Source of the DNA: a virus | DNA: 64,000 nt | Direction: 5' to 3' (one strand) | Virus record (IMG/VR): IMGVR_UViG_3300002835_000047 | Span: 53,887-117,886 of that record | Shown here: piece after piece, positions 53,094-60,779 of the stretch | Position numbering within the stretch: the stretch's first letter is position 1 | Layout of the letters: the number at the start of each line of letters is the position of its first letter | Made by a program: the position numbers and the translations under genes | Notes under the pieces: model-generated | Told to the model about the DNA's origin: nothing | Databases searched by the model: none | Seen by the model: the letters and a program-made list of their open reading frames with translations, nothing else

Positions 53094-53118
53094 AGGTTTG
53101 GGGTTGGTTGGTAAGGTT

Positions 53119-53146
53119 AGAGGCTGACGGTGGGTTCACGAATGAG
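53119..53146. repeat. 28-base dispersed repeat, copy 2
   Basis: See 52593-52620; 23 of 28 positions are in the two matching blocks. Confidence 0.55.
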
Positions 53147-53160
53147 CGAGTTGGTAGCAA

Positions 53161-53334
53161 TTAGCCGATAATCCAACAGTTATTTGACAACCATAAAAAC
53201 TGAAACTTCCAAACGCTGTCATTTTTCTCAATATGTAAAAAACTTCTGCTTTGGTCTTTCCAATCAAAGTTTAGTAATGTAATCCAAAACCATGCGTTTG
53301 GTTCGTAAGCAACATGTATTCCAATAAATTCCAT
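53161..53334 (-). CDS. Small Trp-rich protein
   Basis: 57 residues, seven Trp (W-F-W-I-T-L, F-D-W-K-D, V-W-K-F). No homolog recognised. Kept because ATG start and tight spacing (1 base) to the next gene. Confidence 0.35.
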   Translation of the reverse strand: MEFIGIHVAYEPNAWFWITLLNFDWKDQSRSFLHIEKNDSVWKFQFLWLSNNCWIIG

Positions 53335-53335
53335 A

Positions 53336-53551
53336 TCATAAGTTTAATGTTTGAAACAACTGATACCTCCCACAGGTATCGGTCAGGGTCTTGACTTGAG
53401 GCCCGAATCCGTTGGAGCGGGACAACACATACTCGCATTTTTTTCCTTTAGTCCTGATTTCAATAACAGTCCAAGGTCTATTATTAGTACAGGCACTAAG
53501 TATAAACAATAAAACAATAATTATTTTTGTATTAATTATTTTTTTCATCAT
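53336..53551 (-). CDS. Small lipoprotein
   Basis: 71 residues. Hydrophobic signal then lipobox L-S-A-C. Body C-E-Y-V-L-S-R-S-N-G-F-G and a second Cys. Overlaps the previous gene by 20 bases. Likely surface-exposed or periplasmic. Confidence 0.55.
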   Translation of the reverse strand: MMKKIINTKIIIVLLFILSACTNNRPWTVIEIRTKGKKCEYVLSRSNGFGPQVKTLTDTCGRYQLFQTLNL

Positions 53552-53816
53552 CAGTCTTATTAAATGTATTTAAAACAGCACTAATAACTGAATTTGAATT
53601 TTTAATTTTATCAAGAACATATACAGATGATACCAAAACAAGTTCATTATAGCTAAATGTAAGTAAAATTTTTTCAACTACATGACTATATTTAAAATCT
53701 TTATCTAAAACTGCATCTTTTAATATATCTGCTATTTTCGTAGTGCAATCACTTATATCCTTCTGAGATATATTTAGAGCATCTTTAAGATTACTTTCAT
53801 TATGCTTAAACTCCAT
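53532..53816 (-). CDS. Hypothetical helical protein
   Basis: 94 residues, soluble, helical and acidic, ending in a polar tail (F-N-K-T-D-D-E-K-N-N). Unknown. Confidence 0.5.
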   Translation of the reverse strand: MEFKHNESNLKDALNISQKDISDCTTKIADILKDAVLDKDFKYSHVVEKILLTFSYNELVLVSSVYVLDKIKNSNSVISAVLNTFNKTDDEKNN

Positions 53817-53818
53817 AA

Positions 53819-54088
53819 TTAAAATTTTGATTGTGATAAATTTAATTCTATTGCTTCTTTTGGGTGTTCTTCAATCCATCTATGGCAATTTCTACACACA
53901 GAAAGCCACGTGGAAGTATCATTATGATACTTACCACGTCCTTTCATGTGATGTATTTCAGTTGATTTTAAAAAACAGTTATAAATTTTAGCTTGACACA
54001 TTGGATAAGTATCCAAATGTATCTTTCTTAACTTTGAATACTCAGAGTTAAGTTTAACCATTTTTTTTGAAAATTTATTTATTTTCAA
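53819..54088 (-). CDS. HNH-type nuclease
   Basis: 89 residues. C-x-A-K-I-Y-N-C, E-I-H-H-M-K-G-R-G (HNH histidines) and C-R-N-C-H-R-W-I: the two Cys pairs and His of a small HNH domain. Could be a DNA nick/cut enzyme for recombination or packaging. Overlaps the previous gene by 4 bases. Confidence 0.7.
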   Translation of the reverse strand: MKINKFSKKMVKLNSEYSKLRKIHLDTYPMCQAKIYNCFLKSTEIHHMKGRGKYHNDTSTWLSVCRNCHRWIEEHPKEAIELNLSQSKF

Positions 54089-54600
54089 TTGCCTTTTAAC
54101 GTTAAAAAGTTTTTAGGTAAAAGTCCTTCAGACATAAATTTTAATATAACATCTTCATAAGTTAAACCAAGATCCTTTAAACTTAAAGTGTTTTTATAAT
54201 CCGGTAAATACTCATCAACTGGTACATTTATTATTGCTCTTACATTTTCACCAAAAACTTTATAAAGATAATCATTAACTCTTTTATTTACAATGTATTG
54301 TTTCCAATTGTTTATAACCTCTTGACCTCTTTGCCAAACTTTTTTAATCCTTTTCTTTTTATCCCAGTGAAGTGCATTTTGCTCTTCTACAGTGTAAATA
54401 TTTAAACCATGCAATACTCGTTTAAATAGAAAATGTTGTTGTGGATTCAATTTTGAATAATCCAAACGCCTCAATTCATCAGAGCTATGCAGTTGATACT
54501 CTTGTAATATTCCATAATATGCATATCGCTCTTCACGAAATCTCAAATTATTTATTTGTTCTTCTTTAATAATAGTTTTAATTTGTTCAGGATTTAGCAT
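54085..54600 (-). CDS. Hypothetical DNA-binding-type protein
   Basis: 171 residues, basic, helical (K-K-R-I-K-K-V-W-Q-R-G-Q). Overlaps the HNH gene by 4 bases, so possibly its partner. Not recognised. Confidence 0.5.
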   Translation of the reverse strand: MLNPEQIKTIIKEEQINNLRFREERYAYYGILQEYQLHSSDELRRLDYSKLNPQQHFLFKRVLHGLNIYTVEEQNALHWDKKKRIKKVWQRGQEVINNWKQYIVNKRVNDYLYKVFGENVRAIINVPVDEYLPDYKNTLSLKDLGLTYEDVILKFMSEGLLPKNFLTLKGN

Positions 54601-54621
54601 AAGATTAGTTTAAAGAGTAAA

Positions 54622-54650
54622 AAAAAAGGCGGTTGTTAGCCGCCTTTTTT
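54622..54650 (-). terminator. Rho-independent terminator
   Basis: AAAAAAGGCGG/CCGCCTTTTTT, 11-bp stem, 7-base loop; T-run on both strands. It is 17 bases after the 54668 gene's stop. Confidence 0.8.
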
Positions 54651-54667
54651 AAAAAAAGAATTAAATT

Positions 54668-55189
54668 TTAAAGTTCAAATGCATTATCATCAATCAATTC
54701 GGATTCTGTAATTGAACTATCTACAAAAGTATTAATAACATTATTAACTTGAGATGAATTAGCACTACGAATTGCATCAACATTATCATGATTGATTAAT
54801 TCATTTTGATCCTCCATATCTGTTGTATAATAAGTGATCCTATAAATTGGTTGGCCATACAAACAACAAATAACGCCGGTTTTACCTGCAATTTTCAAGT
54901 GTTGGTCTGGATTTTCCTCACTAAAAGGTGTCACTGACTCTTTAACTACAATTTTACCTTCAATTTTTTGTCCGGCTTTATAGTTAAGTTCTTTTAATTC
55001 TTCAACAGTACCTTTAAGTAAAGTTGTCAATTTATTTTTTTTAATCCAGTTCAAACTTTTAGGGTTAGATGGATTTTGTTGGATTGAAATAGATGTCTGT
55101 TCCAATAGAATTACACCATATTCAGGATTGTTTTTGCTTTGGCGGATAACCATACCGTTATCATCAGCCACTACTGTAACTGTACTCAT
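54668..55189 (-). CDS. Acidic-tailed early protein, SSB-like ending F-E-L
   Basis: 173 residues. Beta-rich body (T-V-V-A-D-D-N-G-M-V-I-R) and acidic end S-E-L-I-D-D-N-A-F-E-L, matching the tail of the SSB-like protein at 40730. OB-fold not proven. Followed by a terminator like that gene. May be a second ssDNA-binding or partner protein. Confidence 0.5.
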   Translation of the reverse strand: MSTVTVVADDNGMVIRQSKNNPEYGVILLEQTSISIQQNPSNPKSLNWIKKNKLTTLLKGTVEELKELNYKAGQKIEGKIVVKESVTPFSEENPDQHLKIAGKTGVICCLYGQPIYRITYYTTDMEDQNELINHDNVDAIRSANSSQVNNVINTFVDSSITESELIDDNAFEL

Positions 55190-55217
55190 TTTTGTTTTAT
55201 TAAGGTTTTTAAGTTAG

Positions 55218-55505
55218 TTAGAAAATATCTTCTTCGTCAAAAAGAATATCATTTATATTGACCCCACGATCTAAAATATCAGGGTCATCTTCAAATACAG
55301 AAAGAAATTCAGGTTCGATATCATCATTCACTTCTTCAATTTCTTTCTCTTGTTCTTTAGAATATAAGTTATAAAAGGGATCTTTAGATTCTTTTAAATA
55401 TGACCGGCCTAATCCATTCAATTCTTGTAAATCTTTTTCAGACATATCAAGGTATTGCTCAACAGAAACCTCTATTATATTACCATTAGGCAGCTGTAAA
55501 ATCAT
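55218..55505 (-). CDS. Acidic small protein
   Basis: 95 residues, very acidic in its second half, ends I-L-F-D-E-E-D-I-F. First gene after the TATATTTG box at 55526. May be an early regulator or DNA mimic; only composition supports this. Confidence 0.5.
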   Translation of the reverse strand: MILQLPNGNIIEVSVEQYLDMSEKDLQELNGLGRSYLKESKDPFYNLYSKEQEKEIEEVNDDIEPEFLSVFEDDPDILDRGVNINDILFDEEDIF

Positions 55506-55525
55506 ATTCTAGTTCATATACAATA

Positions 55526-55533
55526 CAAATATA
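55526..55533 (-). promoter_or_regulatory. Predicted -7 box (TATATTTG)
   Basis: TATATTTG 20 bases before the start of the acidic gene, in the 103-base gap; the third near-identical box in this window. Confidence 0.5.
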
Positions 55534-55608
55534 TATAAACTTATTTCATCTGTTTGTGTTAATATTAGCTTTTCATAGTTTCTTTAAATTTTTATTTTAT
55601 TAATATAG

Positions 55609-55857
55609 CTATCTTAGTATTAAATATTTACCCTTTCTGGTTAAATAACCGGTAGTTTTAAGTTCTTTTATGTATAACGAGATTTGAGAAATACTTTTTG
55701 AACTAATATCTGAAAGTGTATTTAAAGAAGGAAAACACCGTCTATTCTTGTCACAATAAGACGATAAAATAGCATATAAACCTTTTGCTTGTAAACTTAA
55801 ATTAGGATCTGTTACAACTTCTTTATTAACTATGCCAAAATTAGAAATTTTTGACAT
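55609..55857 (-). CDS. Winged-helix DNA-binding protein (HTH_36-like)
   Basis: 82 residues. F-G-I-V-N-K-E-V-V-T-D-P-N-L-S and K-G-L-Y-A-I-L-S-S-Y-C, then C-F-P-S-L-N-T-L-S and I-S-L-Y-I-K-E-L-K: the HTH_36 winged-helix of replication initiators and repressors. Likely regulator or replication initiator. Overlaps the 48-aa gene by 17 bases. Confidence 0.7.
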   Translation of the reverse strand: MSKISNFGIVNKEVVTDPNLSLQAKGLYAILSSYCDKNRRCFPSLNTLSDISSKSISQISLYIKELKTTGYLTRKGKYLILR

Positions 55858-55987
55858 ATTTTTTAATTATAATTGAATATGCCATTTCAAAATCTGTTTC
55901 ATTAATGAGTGATTCATCATTCCAACAATATTTATTGGCCATCCAAGATCCAAAAGAAGTATTAGAAAGGTTTTTCTCCGTCATCAT
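55841..55987 (-). CDS. Small hypothetical protein
   Basis: 48 residues from ATG at 55987; longer starts up to 56050 would overlap the previous gene by 89 bases. W-M-A-N-K-Y-C-W and a basic end. Start uncertain. Confidence 0.35.
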   Translation of the reverse strand: MMTEKNLSNTSFGSWMANKYCWNDESLINETDFEMAYSIIIKKYVKNF

Positions 55988-56480
55988 TTTCTGAAGACTT
56001 AGATACTCTAGACGGTTTTGACTTAATAAGTCCATCGAAATTAGTGCCATTAAAATAAGGGATTTGAAGTTTATTAACTTTTTCTAGATCATGTACACAT
56101 AATACTGTTTCATGTGTACAGCTACCAAAGAATAATTGACATTTCATATCAATGTAAGAATTAATATGAGTATTTGAGTAATTATTACTTGTAATAACTT
56201 TACCAAAAACTTTATTATCAACGTACAAGCCTAAGTCTATTAAATCATCTTTTACAAATAAGGTATCTTCTAATGAAGGACTTAAAATACTATAATTTAT
56301 GCTAAAATAATCACCTTGCTCAAATAAAAAACTTTTATTTGGATTTAAATGCAAGGATATTATAATATCCATAAGCTTCGATGTACTATTTGACTTTAGA
56401 AACGTTGCAATTTCATGAGCATTATCGGATTTTATAATAATTTTTAGTATCTCTATAAAAGTTTCATCTTTTATTACCAT
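55962..56480 (-). CDS. Hypothetical protein with D-D-G-E-K-P-F tail
   Basis: 172 residues. Body helical then beta; C-terminus E-N-D-D-G-E-K-P-F ends like SSB tails (acidic then P-F). No other SSB evidence. Overlaps the 57-aa gene by 17 bases. Confidence 0.45.
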   Translation of the reverse strand: MVIKDETFIEILKIIIKSDNAHEIATFLKSNSTSKLMDIIISLHLNPNKSFLFEQGDYFSINYSILSPSLEDTLFVKDDLIDLGLYVDNKVFGKVITSNNYSNTHINSYIDMKCQLFFGSCTHETVLCVHDLEKVNKLQIPYFNGTNFDGLIKSKPSRVSKSSENDDGEKPF

Positions 56481-56637
56481 TTTCTACAAATTTAAGTATT
56501 TCTAATTTTTCCTGGGCAAACTGTATTGATTTTTCATTTTGACTGAAAATTAAAACATCTTCAAGATTAGATTTCTCGATTTGTAATTTAGATTCAGGCA
56601 GTGATGATAACCACTTTTTGTATTTTTCATCTATCAT
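56464..56637 (-). CDS. Small coiled-coil protein
   Basis: 57 residues, charged, one long helix (K-L-Q-I-E-K-S-N-L-E-D-V-L). First gene after the direct repeats at 56687. Unknown. Confidence 0.4.
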   Translation of the reverse strand: MIDEKYKKWLSSLPESKLQIEKSNLEDVLIFSQNEKSIQFAQEKLEILKFVENGNKR

Positions 56638-56686
56638 TTAATCCTAATTAAAGTGAAACAGTAATTTTTAAATCTTAGCTATATAC

Positions 56687-56734
56687 TAGTATCTAATACA
56701 GATATTAATATACTGGTATTGTTAGTATCCGATA
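56687..56734. promoter_or_regulatory. Two direct repeats TAGTATCyrATA, possible operator
   Basis: TAGTATCTAATA (56687-56698) and TAGTATCCGATA (56723-56734), 36 bases apart, in a gap of 106 bases upstream of 56637. The gap also holds inverted AT-rich pieces. Could be a binding site for the winged-helix protein nearby. Confidence 0.4.
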
Positions 56735-56743
56735 TACCGGAAT

Positions 56744-57397
56744 TTATGGCAGAAAATGGCTAATATCTAAACAAATAGTTGTTAACTCTTTATAATGTAA
56801 GCCAACTAAGTCTAATGAATCCTCAATTTCTACTGGTGCACTAATATACGGTATATTAGATACTTCAATAGATTTAAGCTCTCGTAAAAACTGAGAGCTT
56901 AAATTATTGAATCGCCTGACTGTCTCAAACATTTCTGAACTATCTAAGATTGAATTAAAATTACCTTTAGACTTTAAATAAATAGTAGAATATAGAGGAT
57001 AATCTTTTAGCAAATTACTAGTATGCGCAATATTTATCAAGTCAGGTACATCAATTATCATAAAAAAAGTATAGTTTTTTAAGCTAAACCCATTTACATT
57101 TTTAGAATATAATATAACTTTTGAATTTGTAAAAATTGGGATTGATTTGTATAAATCATGATAAATAAGATAAGACTTAAGTTTAATACATAACCACTTT
57201 GAAAGCTTGTATGATTTAGAAACAGATAAAAATAAAATATTTTTTTCAAACTGAAACTCTTGTACTACAGTAGTACGCGAATAATTTCTATAAAATACAA
57301 ATGATTCACCATTTCCAAAAACATCATCTTTATCAATATAAAATTTAAACTCAGATTTACATACAGTACCTTTACCAATAGAATAAATATTTTTCAT
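56744..57397 (-). CDS. Hypothetical protein
   Basis: 217 residues, Phe/Ser/Lys-rich, no domain seen. Start overlaps the previous stop (TAATG). Confidence 0.5.
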   Translation of the reverse strand: MKNIYSIGKGTVCKSEFKFYIDKDDVFGNGESFVFYRNYSRTTVVQEFQFEKNILFLSVSKSYKLSKWLCIKLKSYLIYHDLYKSIPIFTNSKVILYSKNVNGFSLKNYTFFMIIDVPDLINIAHTSNLLKDYPLYSTIYLKSKGNFNSILDSSEMFETVRRFNNLSSQFLRELKSIEVSNIPYISAPVEIEDSLDLVGLHYKELTTICLDISHFLP

Positions 57398-57570
57398 TAT
57401 ATTGCAATAATGTCTTTGGTATTTATATCAAAAATACGTTTCTGTTTTTTATGTATTATATAAATAGTAGTATCTAAGTCACGTCTAGTGTATGCTACAC
57501 TATATGATGGCGTGACAAATTCAATTTTGTTTCTTGTATAACAATACAATAAATTATCAGGATTAATCAT
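57397..57570 (-). CDS. Small basic protein
   Basis: 57 residues, tyrosine- and basic-rich (Y-I-I-H-K-K-Q-K-R). Coupled by TAATG to the next gene and overlaps the previous by 8 bases, so likely real. Confidence 0.4.
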   Translation of the reverse strand: MINPDNLLYCYTRNKIEFVTPSYSVAYTRRDLDTTIYIIHKKQKRIFDINTKDIIAI

Positions 57571-57838
57571 AACTTTTACAATAGTTTAAATATTCGTTTA
57601 TTTCTGATGTCTCTTCTTTTACAAAATCTTTTTTAATTGCAAAATCCAAAAGCGCTTGATTTTCTTGAAGTGTAGTAATTAACTCATCCTCACTAAAATC
57701 TAAAAGTTCAGATTTTGGTACAATCATAGAATGAATTTCATTGAAAAATACATGTACTTCTTTCTTATTCGCTATTAATATTAAACCCATACCGAATTTA
57801 GTTAATGCAAAAAGTTCTTCTTTCAATATTTCTAACAT
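57563..57838 (-). CDS. Hypothetical helical protein
   Basis: 91 residues, acidic, no membrane helix. Two bases from the gene upstream. Unknown. Confidence 0.5.
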   Translation of the reverse strand: MLEILKEELFALTKFGMGLILIANKKEVHVFFNEIHSMIVPKSELLDFSEDELITTLQENQALLDFAIKKDFVKEETSEINEYLNYCKSYD

Positions 57839-57840
57839 AA

Positions 57841-58050
57841 TTAAGAGTTTAGTTCAACCAAATTAAAGATCTTTTCCGATAAATCAGTGACAACTTCATG
57901 TATTTTCTCTGTGTAAATTATATACTTTTTTTGAGAATACTGTTCCATTTTGGTAAATGTTGGATTTTTACCTAAATATTTCTCAATTGTATATTCTTGT
58001 ACAAGATTAAGTACATCACCGACAGCAAGTTTTTTTTCATATGTAGCCAT
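57841..58050 (-). CDS. Small hypothetical protein
   Basis: 69 residues, helical and mixed charge (V-T-D-L-S-E-K-I-F). Overlaps the next-upstream gene by 14 bases. Confidence 0.45.
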   Translation of the reverse strand: MATYEKKLAVGDVLNLVQEYTIEKYLGKNPTFTKMEQYSQKKYIIYTEKIHEVVTDLSEKIFNLVELNS

Positions 58051-58204
58051 TATATTTTTTGCATTTTAGTATATGGTTATATAAATTCCAATTTATTGTG
58101 TATGATTTTATTACATCACAAGTTTTTAAATTATCATATTCAATAGCTTTTTTACGTATATACAATCGCCATTCTTCAAAACTTAAATTTGGATTATTAG
58201 CCAT
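58037..58204 (-). CDS. Small basic protein
   Basis: 55 residues. S-F-E-E-W-R-L-Y-I-R-K-K-A then a basic C-terminal half. Supported by tight overlap with neighbours. Confidence 0.4.
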   Translation of the reverse strand: MANNPNLSFEEWRLYIRKKAIEYDNLKTCDVIKSYTINWNLYNHILKCKKYNGYI

Positions 58205-58211
58205 AATCAGA

Positions 58212-58424
58212 TTATTCTATTTTAACTTTAGAATAAATTTGACCATCCGTTGTTACACGTATGTGATAAGTACCTATTGAATCAATACAAACATAATTTG
58301 CAACATCTACCCTATAAACAGTGGGATATTTAGTTTGGAGAAATTGCATGTCCTGCAATGAGGAGGTCCAGTTACAACTTGTAAGTAGAATACCTAGAGC
58401 AAATACTAATAGTAGTTTTTTCAT
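58212..58424 (-). CDS. Small lipoprotein
   Basis: 70 residues. Signal ending L-L-T-S-C (lipobox), then K-Y-P-T-V-Y-R-V and Y-H-I-R-V-T-T-D-G. Recognised by pattern as a small phage lipoprotein. Six bases after the five-repeat gene. Confidence 0.55.
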   Translation of the reverse strand: MKKLLLVFALGILLTSCNWTSSLQDMQFLQTKYPTVYRVDVANYVCIDSIGTYHIRVTTDGQIYSKVKIE

Positions 58425-58430
58425 AATTGT

Positions 58431-60158
58431 TTATTTTACTTTTTTAGTTGGAATTAGAACCGTAACATCTCCCTCTTTAATTAATTCCCAATTATAGTCA
58501 CTAGTAAGGTAAAATGCACGAAGATTAGTTTTTGTACTAGAATCCCTAACTTGAATAAAATTCTTGTGTAACCCAAGCAAATCAGCTACATTAGATGAAA
58601 CAATACCATCACATCCGTGTTTGTTTACATACTTCGAGAAATCAAAGTACTTACTTTCTTCAGGGAAGCATTCAGGGTGATTTGCTTTGATTTTTGGCTT
58701 CCAATCCCAACAAGCTAAGTCGTGCAGTTCACGAATTGCTTCATCGGTGGTCGTTCCATCCAACTTAAAGTGATTAATAATGTACTCTCTTTGTTCTACA
58801 GTAGCTGCCTCATAATACTGGTTGAGTAATGTACGAGAGATTTGGATTGTTTTTACTTCAGGTTTTGACATAGGTTTTGAATTTGTGATTTGACGAAATT
58901 GTTCTAGAGTAATTTCTTTATAATCTTTATACTCATCGCGGCCCCTAAGTGCAGTGATGTCATCAGCATAATAATAACTATTATCGCTGTGATGTTTTGA
59001 AAGTAAGACTTGTCCAATTTTAGGAGTGTTGCACCTATTAGAGGTAGCAACTTTTTGTCTCCAATCTTCGAGTTCTTTTTTGTTCTCTCCGGTTATTTCA
59101 ATATACCATTTTTCTGGATGTGTGCTCATATGTTTTGTATTTGTAATCTGAAGGAATTGTTCAAGTGTGATTTTTTCATAACTAGGATGAATTTTATTAA
59201 ATTGACATTCTGTATCACACCAATAGTGACTGTCATCTTTTGGGTGATTAGAAAGAACTAAATGGGTATCAAGCAAATTTCTGCCTTTCCAACCGCTTTT
59301 TTCAACTTGTTCTAACCACCAAGGTTTTATGTCAGCATAGTTCTCGGCAGTTAATGGAATATACCATTTATCTGGATGTTTACTAATAGGATTTGTATTT
59401 GTGATTTGACGGAATTGTTCTAATGTGATTTCTTGGTAGTCATTGTAATTTCCGCTGTCCCTAACTTGTTCTGCATTACCGCAGTAATAATAAGTGCTGT
59501 CTAATTTATGCTTTGAAAGCAATGTTTGCCCTGCTCTAAGCTTGTAGTCTCGAAAAGAGGTGCATTGGTCTGACCTCCAACGGCTGAGTTCTTCTTTGTT
59601 CTCTTCCGTTACTTCAATGTACCAATCTGTGGGTAGTGTGTTCATAGAGTTTTGGGTTTGGTTTGTTGTGATTTGACGGAATTGTTCAATAGTGATTAGT
59701 TTGTATTCCGGATGTTTATATTCAATAGTCCATTTGGCATCTTTTAACCAAAAATAACTACCATCATCTGCTGGATGACTGGATAAAAGACTTGCACCAG
59801 GGATAAATTTAGAGTCCCACCGTTCAGCATCTACTGTCCTTTTACTTAACCTCCAACTATTGAGTTCTTCAATGTTTTCGTCCGTGACTGCAATATACCA
59901 ATGTTCAGGCAATGAATTTATGATTATCCTAAATTCTTCAAGTGTAATTTTTTGGTAAGATGGATGATCTGTATTTAAACTTTCTTCAGAACCACCCCAA
60001 AAATAACTATCATCATTTGGATGTTCAGATAAAAGAAGTGAACTATATGGTAATTTTGGCCAGTCTGTATATTGTGTATGCTGTTTCCACCATGCTTCTA
60101 GTTCAGCAAAATTATTTTCATTTACAGGAATATACCATTTTTGTTTATTTTTTCTCAT
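58431..60158 (-). CDS. Five-repeat protein with separate C-terminal domain
   Basis: 575 residues. Five tandem repeats of about 85 residues starting near 7, 81, 178, 265 and 350, each with W-Y-I-x-V/L-T-x-E-N, a W-W or W-R, L-S-x-H, D-S/G-x-Y, Y-x-x-I-T-x-E-Q-F-R-x-I. From about 440, a different part with R-E-Y-I-I-N-H-F-K and a C-D-G-I-V-S-S region follows. No known function. Repeats suggest a binding scaffold. Preceded by the tRNA-Met and tRNA-like array. Confidence 0.65.
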   Translation of the reverse strand: MRKNKQKWYIPVNENNFAELEAWWKQHTQYTDWPKLPYSSLLLSEHPNDDSYFWGGSEESLNTDHPSYQKITLEEFRIIINSLPEHWYIAVTDENIEELNSWRLSKRTVDAERWDSKFIPGASLLSSHPADDGSYFWLKDAKWTIEYKHPEYKLITIEQFRQITTNQTQNSMNTLPTDWYIEVTEENKEELSRWRSDQCTSFRDYKLRAGQTLLSKHKLDSTYYYCGNAEQVRDSGNYNDYQEITLEQFRQITNTNPISKHPDKWYIPLTAENYADIKPWWLEQVEKSGWKGRNLLDTHLVLSNHPKDDSHYWCDTECQFNKIHPSYEKITLEQFLQITNTKHMSTHPEKWYIEITGENKKELEDWRQKVATSNRCNTPKIGQVLLSKHHSDNSYYYADDITALRGRDEYKDYKEITLEQFRQITNSKPMSKPEVKTIQISRTLLNQYYEAATVEQREYIINHFKLDGTTTDEAIRELHDLACWDWKPKIKANHPECFPEESKYFDFSKYVNKHGCDGIVSSNVADLLGLHKNFIQVRDSSTKTNLRAFYLTSDYNWELIKEGDVTVLIPTKKVK

Positions 60159-60191
60159 TAGTTTAAATTTTAGTTTAGTTTTAATATTTAG

Positions 60192-60265
60192 TACTCCCGA
60201 CAGGGTTTGAACCTGTGACCCCCAGATTATGAGTCTGACGCTCTGACCGGCTGAGCTACGAGAGT
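60192..60265 (-). tRNA. tRNA-Met (CAU) or tRNA-Ile2
   Basis: 74 nt, acceptor ACTCTCG/CGGGAGT, D-stem GCTC/GAGC, anticodon loop CTCATAA, T-arm ACAGG TTCAAAC CCTGT, discriminator A. CAU could be elongator Met or Ile2 (lysidine-modified). Only canonical tRNA in the array. Confidence 0.9.
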
Positions 60266-60273
60266 ATATTTAG

Positions 60274-60372
60274 TAATCAGAACAGGACTCGAACCTGTAT
60301 GGACACATTTTATAGTTGTTTAAGTCCAGAGCAACATAACACTCATGCGTTTACCAATTTCGCCATCTGATT
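60274..60372 (-). ncRNA. tRNA-Leu-like RNA, 99 nt, divergent shell
   Basis: AATCAGA/TCTGATT acceptor, TG, D-arm GCG...CGC, T-arm ACAGG TTCGAGT CCTGT. A variable-arm-like stem TGGAC/GTCCA sits just before the T-arm. The remaining segment cannot be folded as a standard 5-7-5 anticodon arm; the best pairing GAGTG/TGCTC leaves a six-base loop. May be a Leu tRNA with rare structure; could be a non-decoding mimic. Confidence 0.55.
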
Positions 60373-60374
60373 GA

Positions 60375-60474
60375 TGCTTCTCTGTTCACACCGACCCTGT
60401 GGGTCTACAGTGACTGGTTGTTTTCATTAATAGTCTACCAGAGAAGCACTTGTTTTGTACTTGAACTATTAATG
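60375..60474. ncRNA. Folded RNA, possible pseudoknot
   Basis: Perfect 10-bp TGCTTCTCTG/CAGAGAAGCA (60375-60384 with 60439-60448) closes a loop with GACCC-TGT-GGGTC. A second perfect 10-bp pairing, CATTAATAGT/ACTATTAATG (60425-60434 with 60465-60474), interleaves with the first: both would form a pseudoknot, or compete as a switch. No gene in this interval. Confidence 0.5.
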
Positions 60475-60480
60475 ACCGGG

Positions 60481-60626
60481 TAGTCAGGACAGGACTCGAA
60501 CCTGTATGAAATCATCTTTGGGTACATAAATGTATTTCTACATTCAAGCTGACTTCTCACTTTGTTAGCGTCTACCATATCAAGCACATACTATTACTCT
60601 TTGTACTATCATTCCGCCACCTGACT
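60481..60626 (-). ncRNA. tRNA-Leu-like RNA, 146 nt
   Basis: AGTCAGG/CCTGACT acceptor, T-arm ACAGG TTCGAGT CCTGT. D-arm GCGGAAT...TGGTAGACGC is split by about 33 extra bases. The core also holds a 6-bp hairpin AATGTA-GAAA-TACATT with a GNRA loop. No standard anticodon arm. Much longer than any normal tRNA. The 5' end overlaps the stop of the 46-aa gene. Confidence 0.6.
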
Positions 60627-60765
60627 ATTTTTTATTTTTTATGTATTTAACAACACCCAAACACTTGATTACATAAAATTCTACTAGCAACCATCTTTTT
60701 AGCTTAACCCACCAAGGGTCTTTTTCCATCTTATCCAGTATTCTCTGAAATGTTTTACTTCTCAT
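60625..60765 (-). CDS. Small basic protein between tRNA-like RNAs
   Basis: 46 residues from ATG 60765 (M-R-S-K-T-F-Q-R-I-L). Longer reading into the tRNA-like upstream element gives the tRNA-derived R-T-G-S-N-P, so it is spurious. E-K-D-P-W-W-V-K-L-K-R-W resembles small phage proteins. Its TAG overlaps the 5' end of the 60481-60626 RNA. Confidence 0.5.
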   Translation of the reverse strand: MRSKTFQRILDKMEKDPWWVKLKRWLLVEFYVIKCLGVVKYIKNKK

Positions 60766-60779
60766 ATTTATATTTTTTG

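Noticed and set aside
58431-60158. CRISPR-like repeats
   Set aside because: The repetition is about 255 bases long, diverged and in frame: protein repeats. No CRISPR array seen anywhere in the window.
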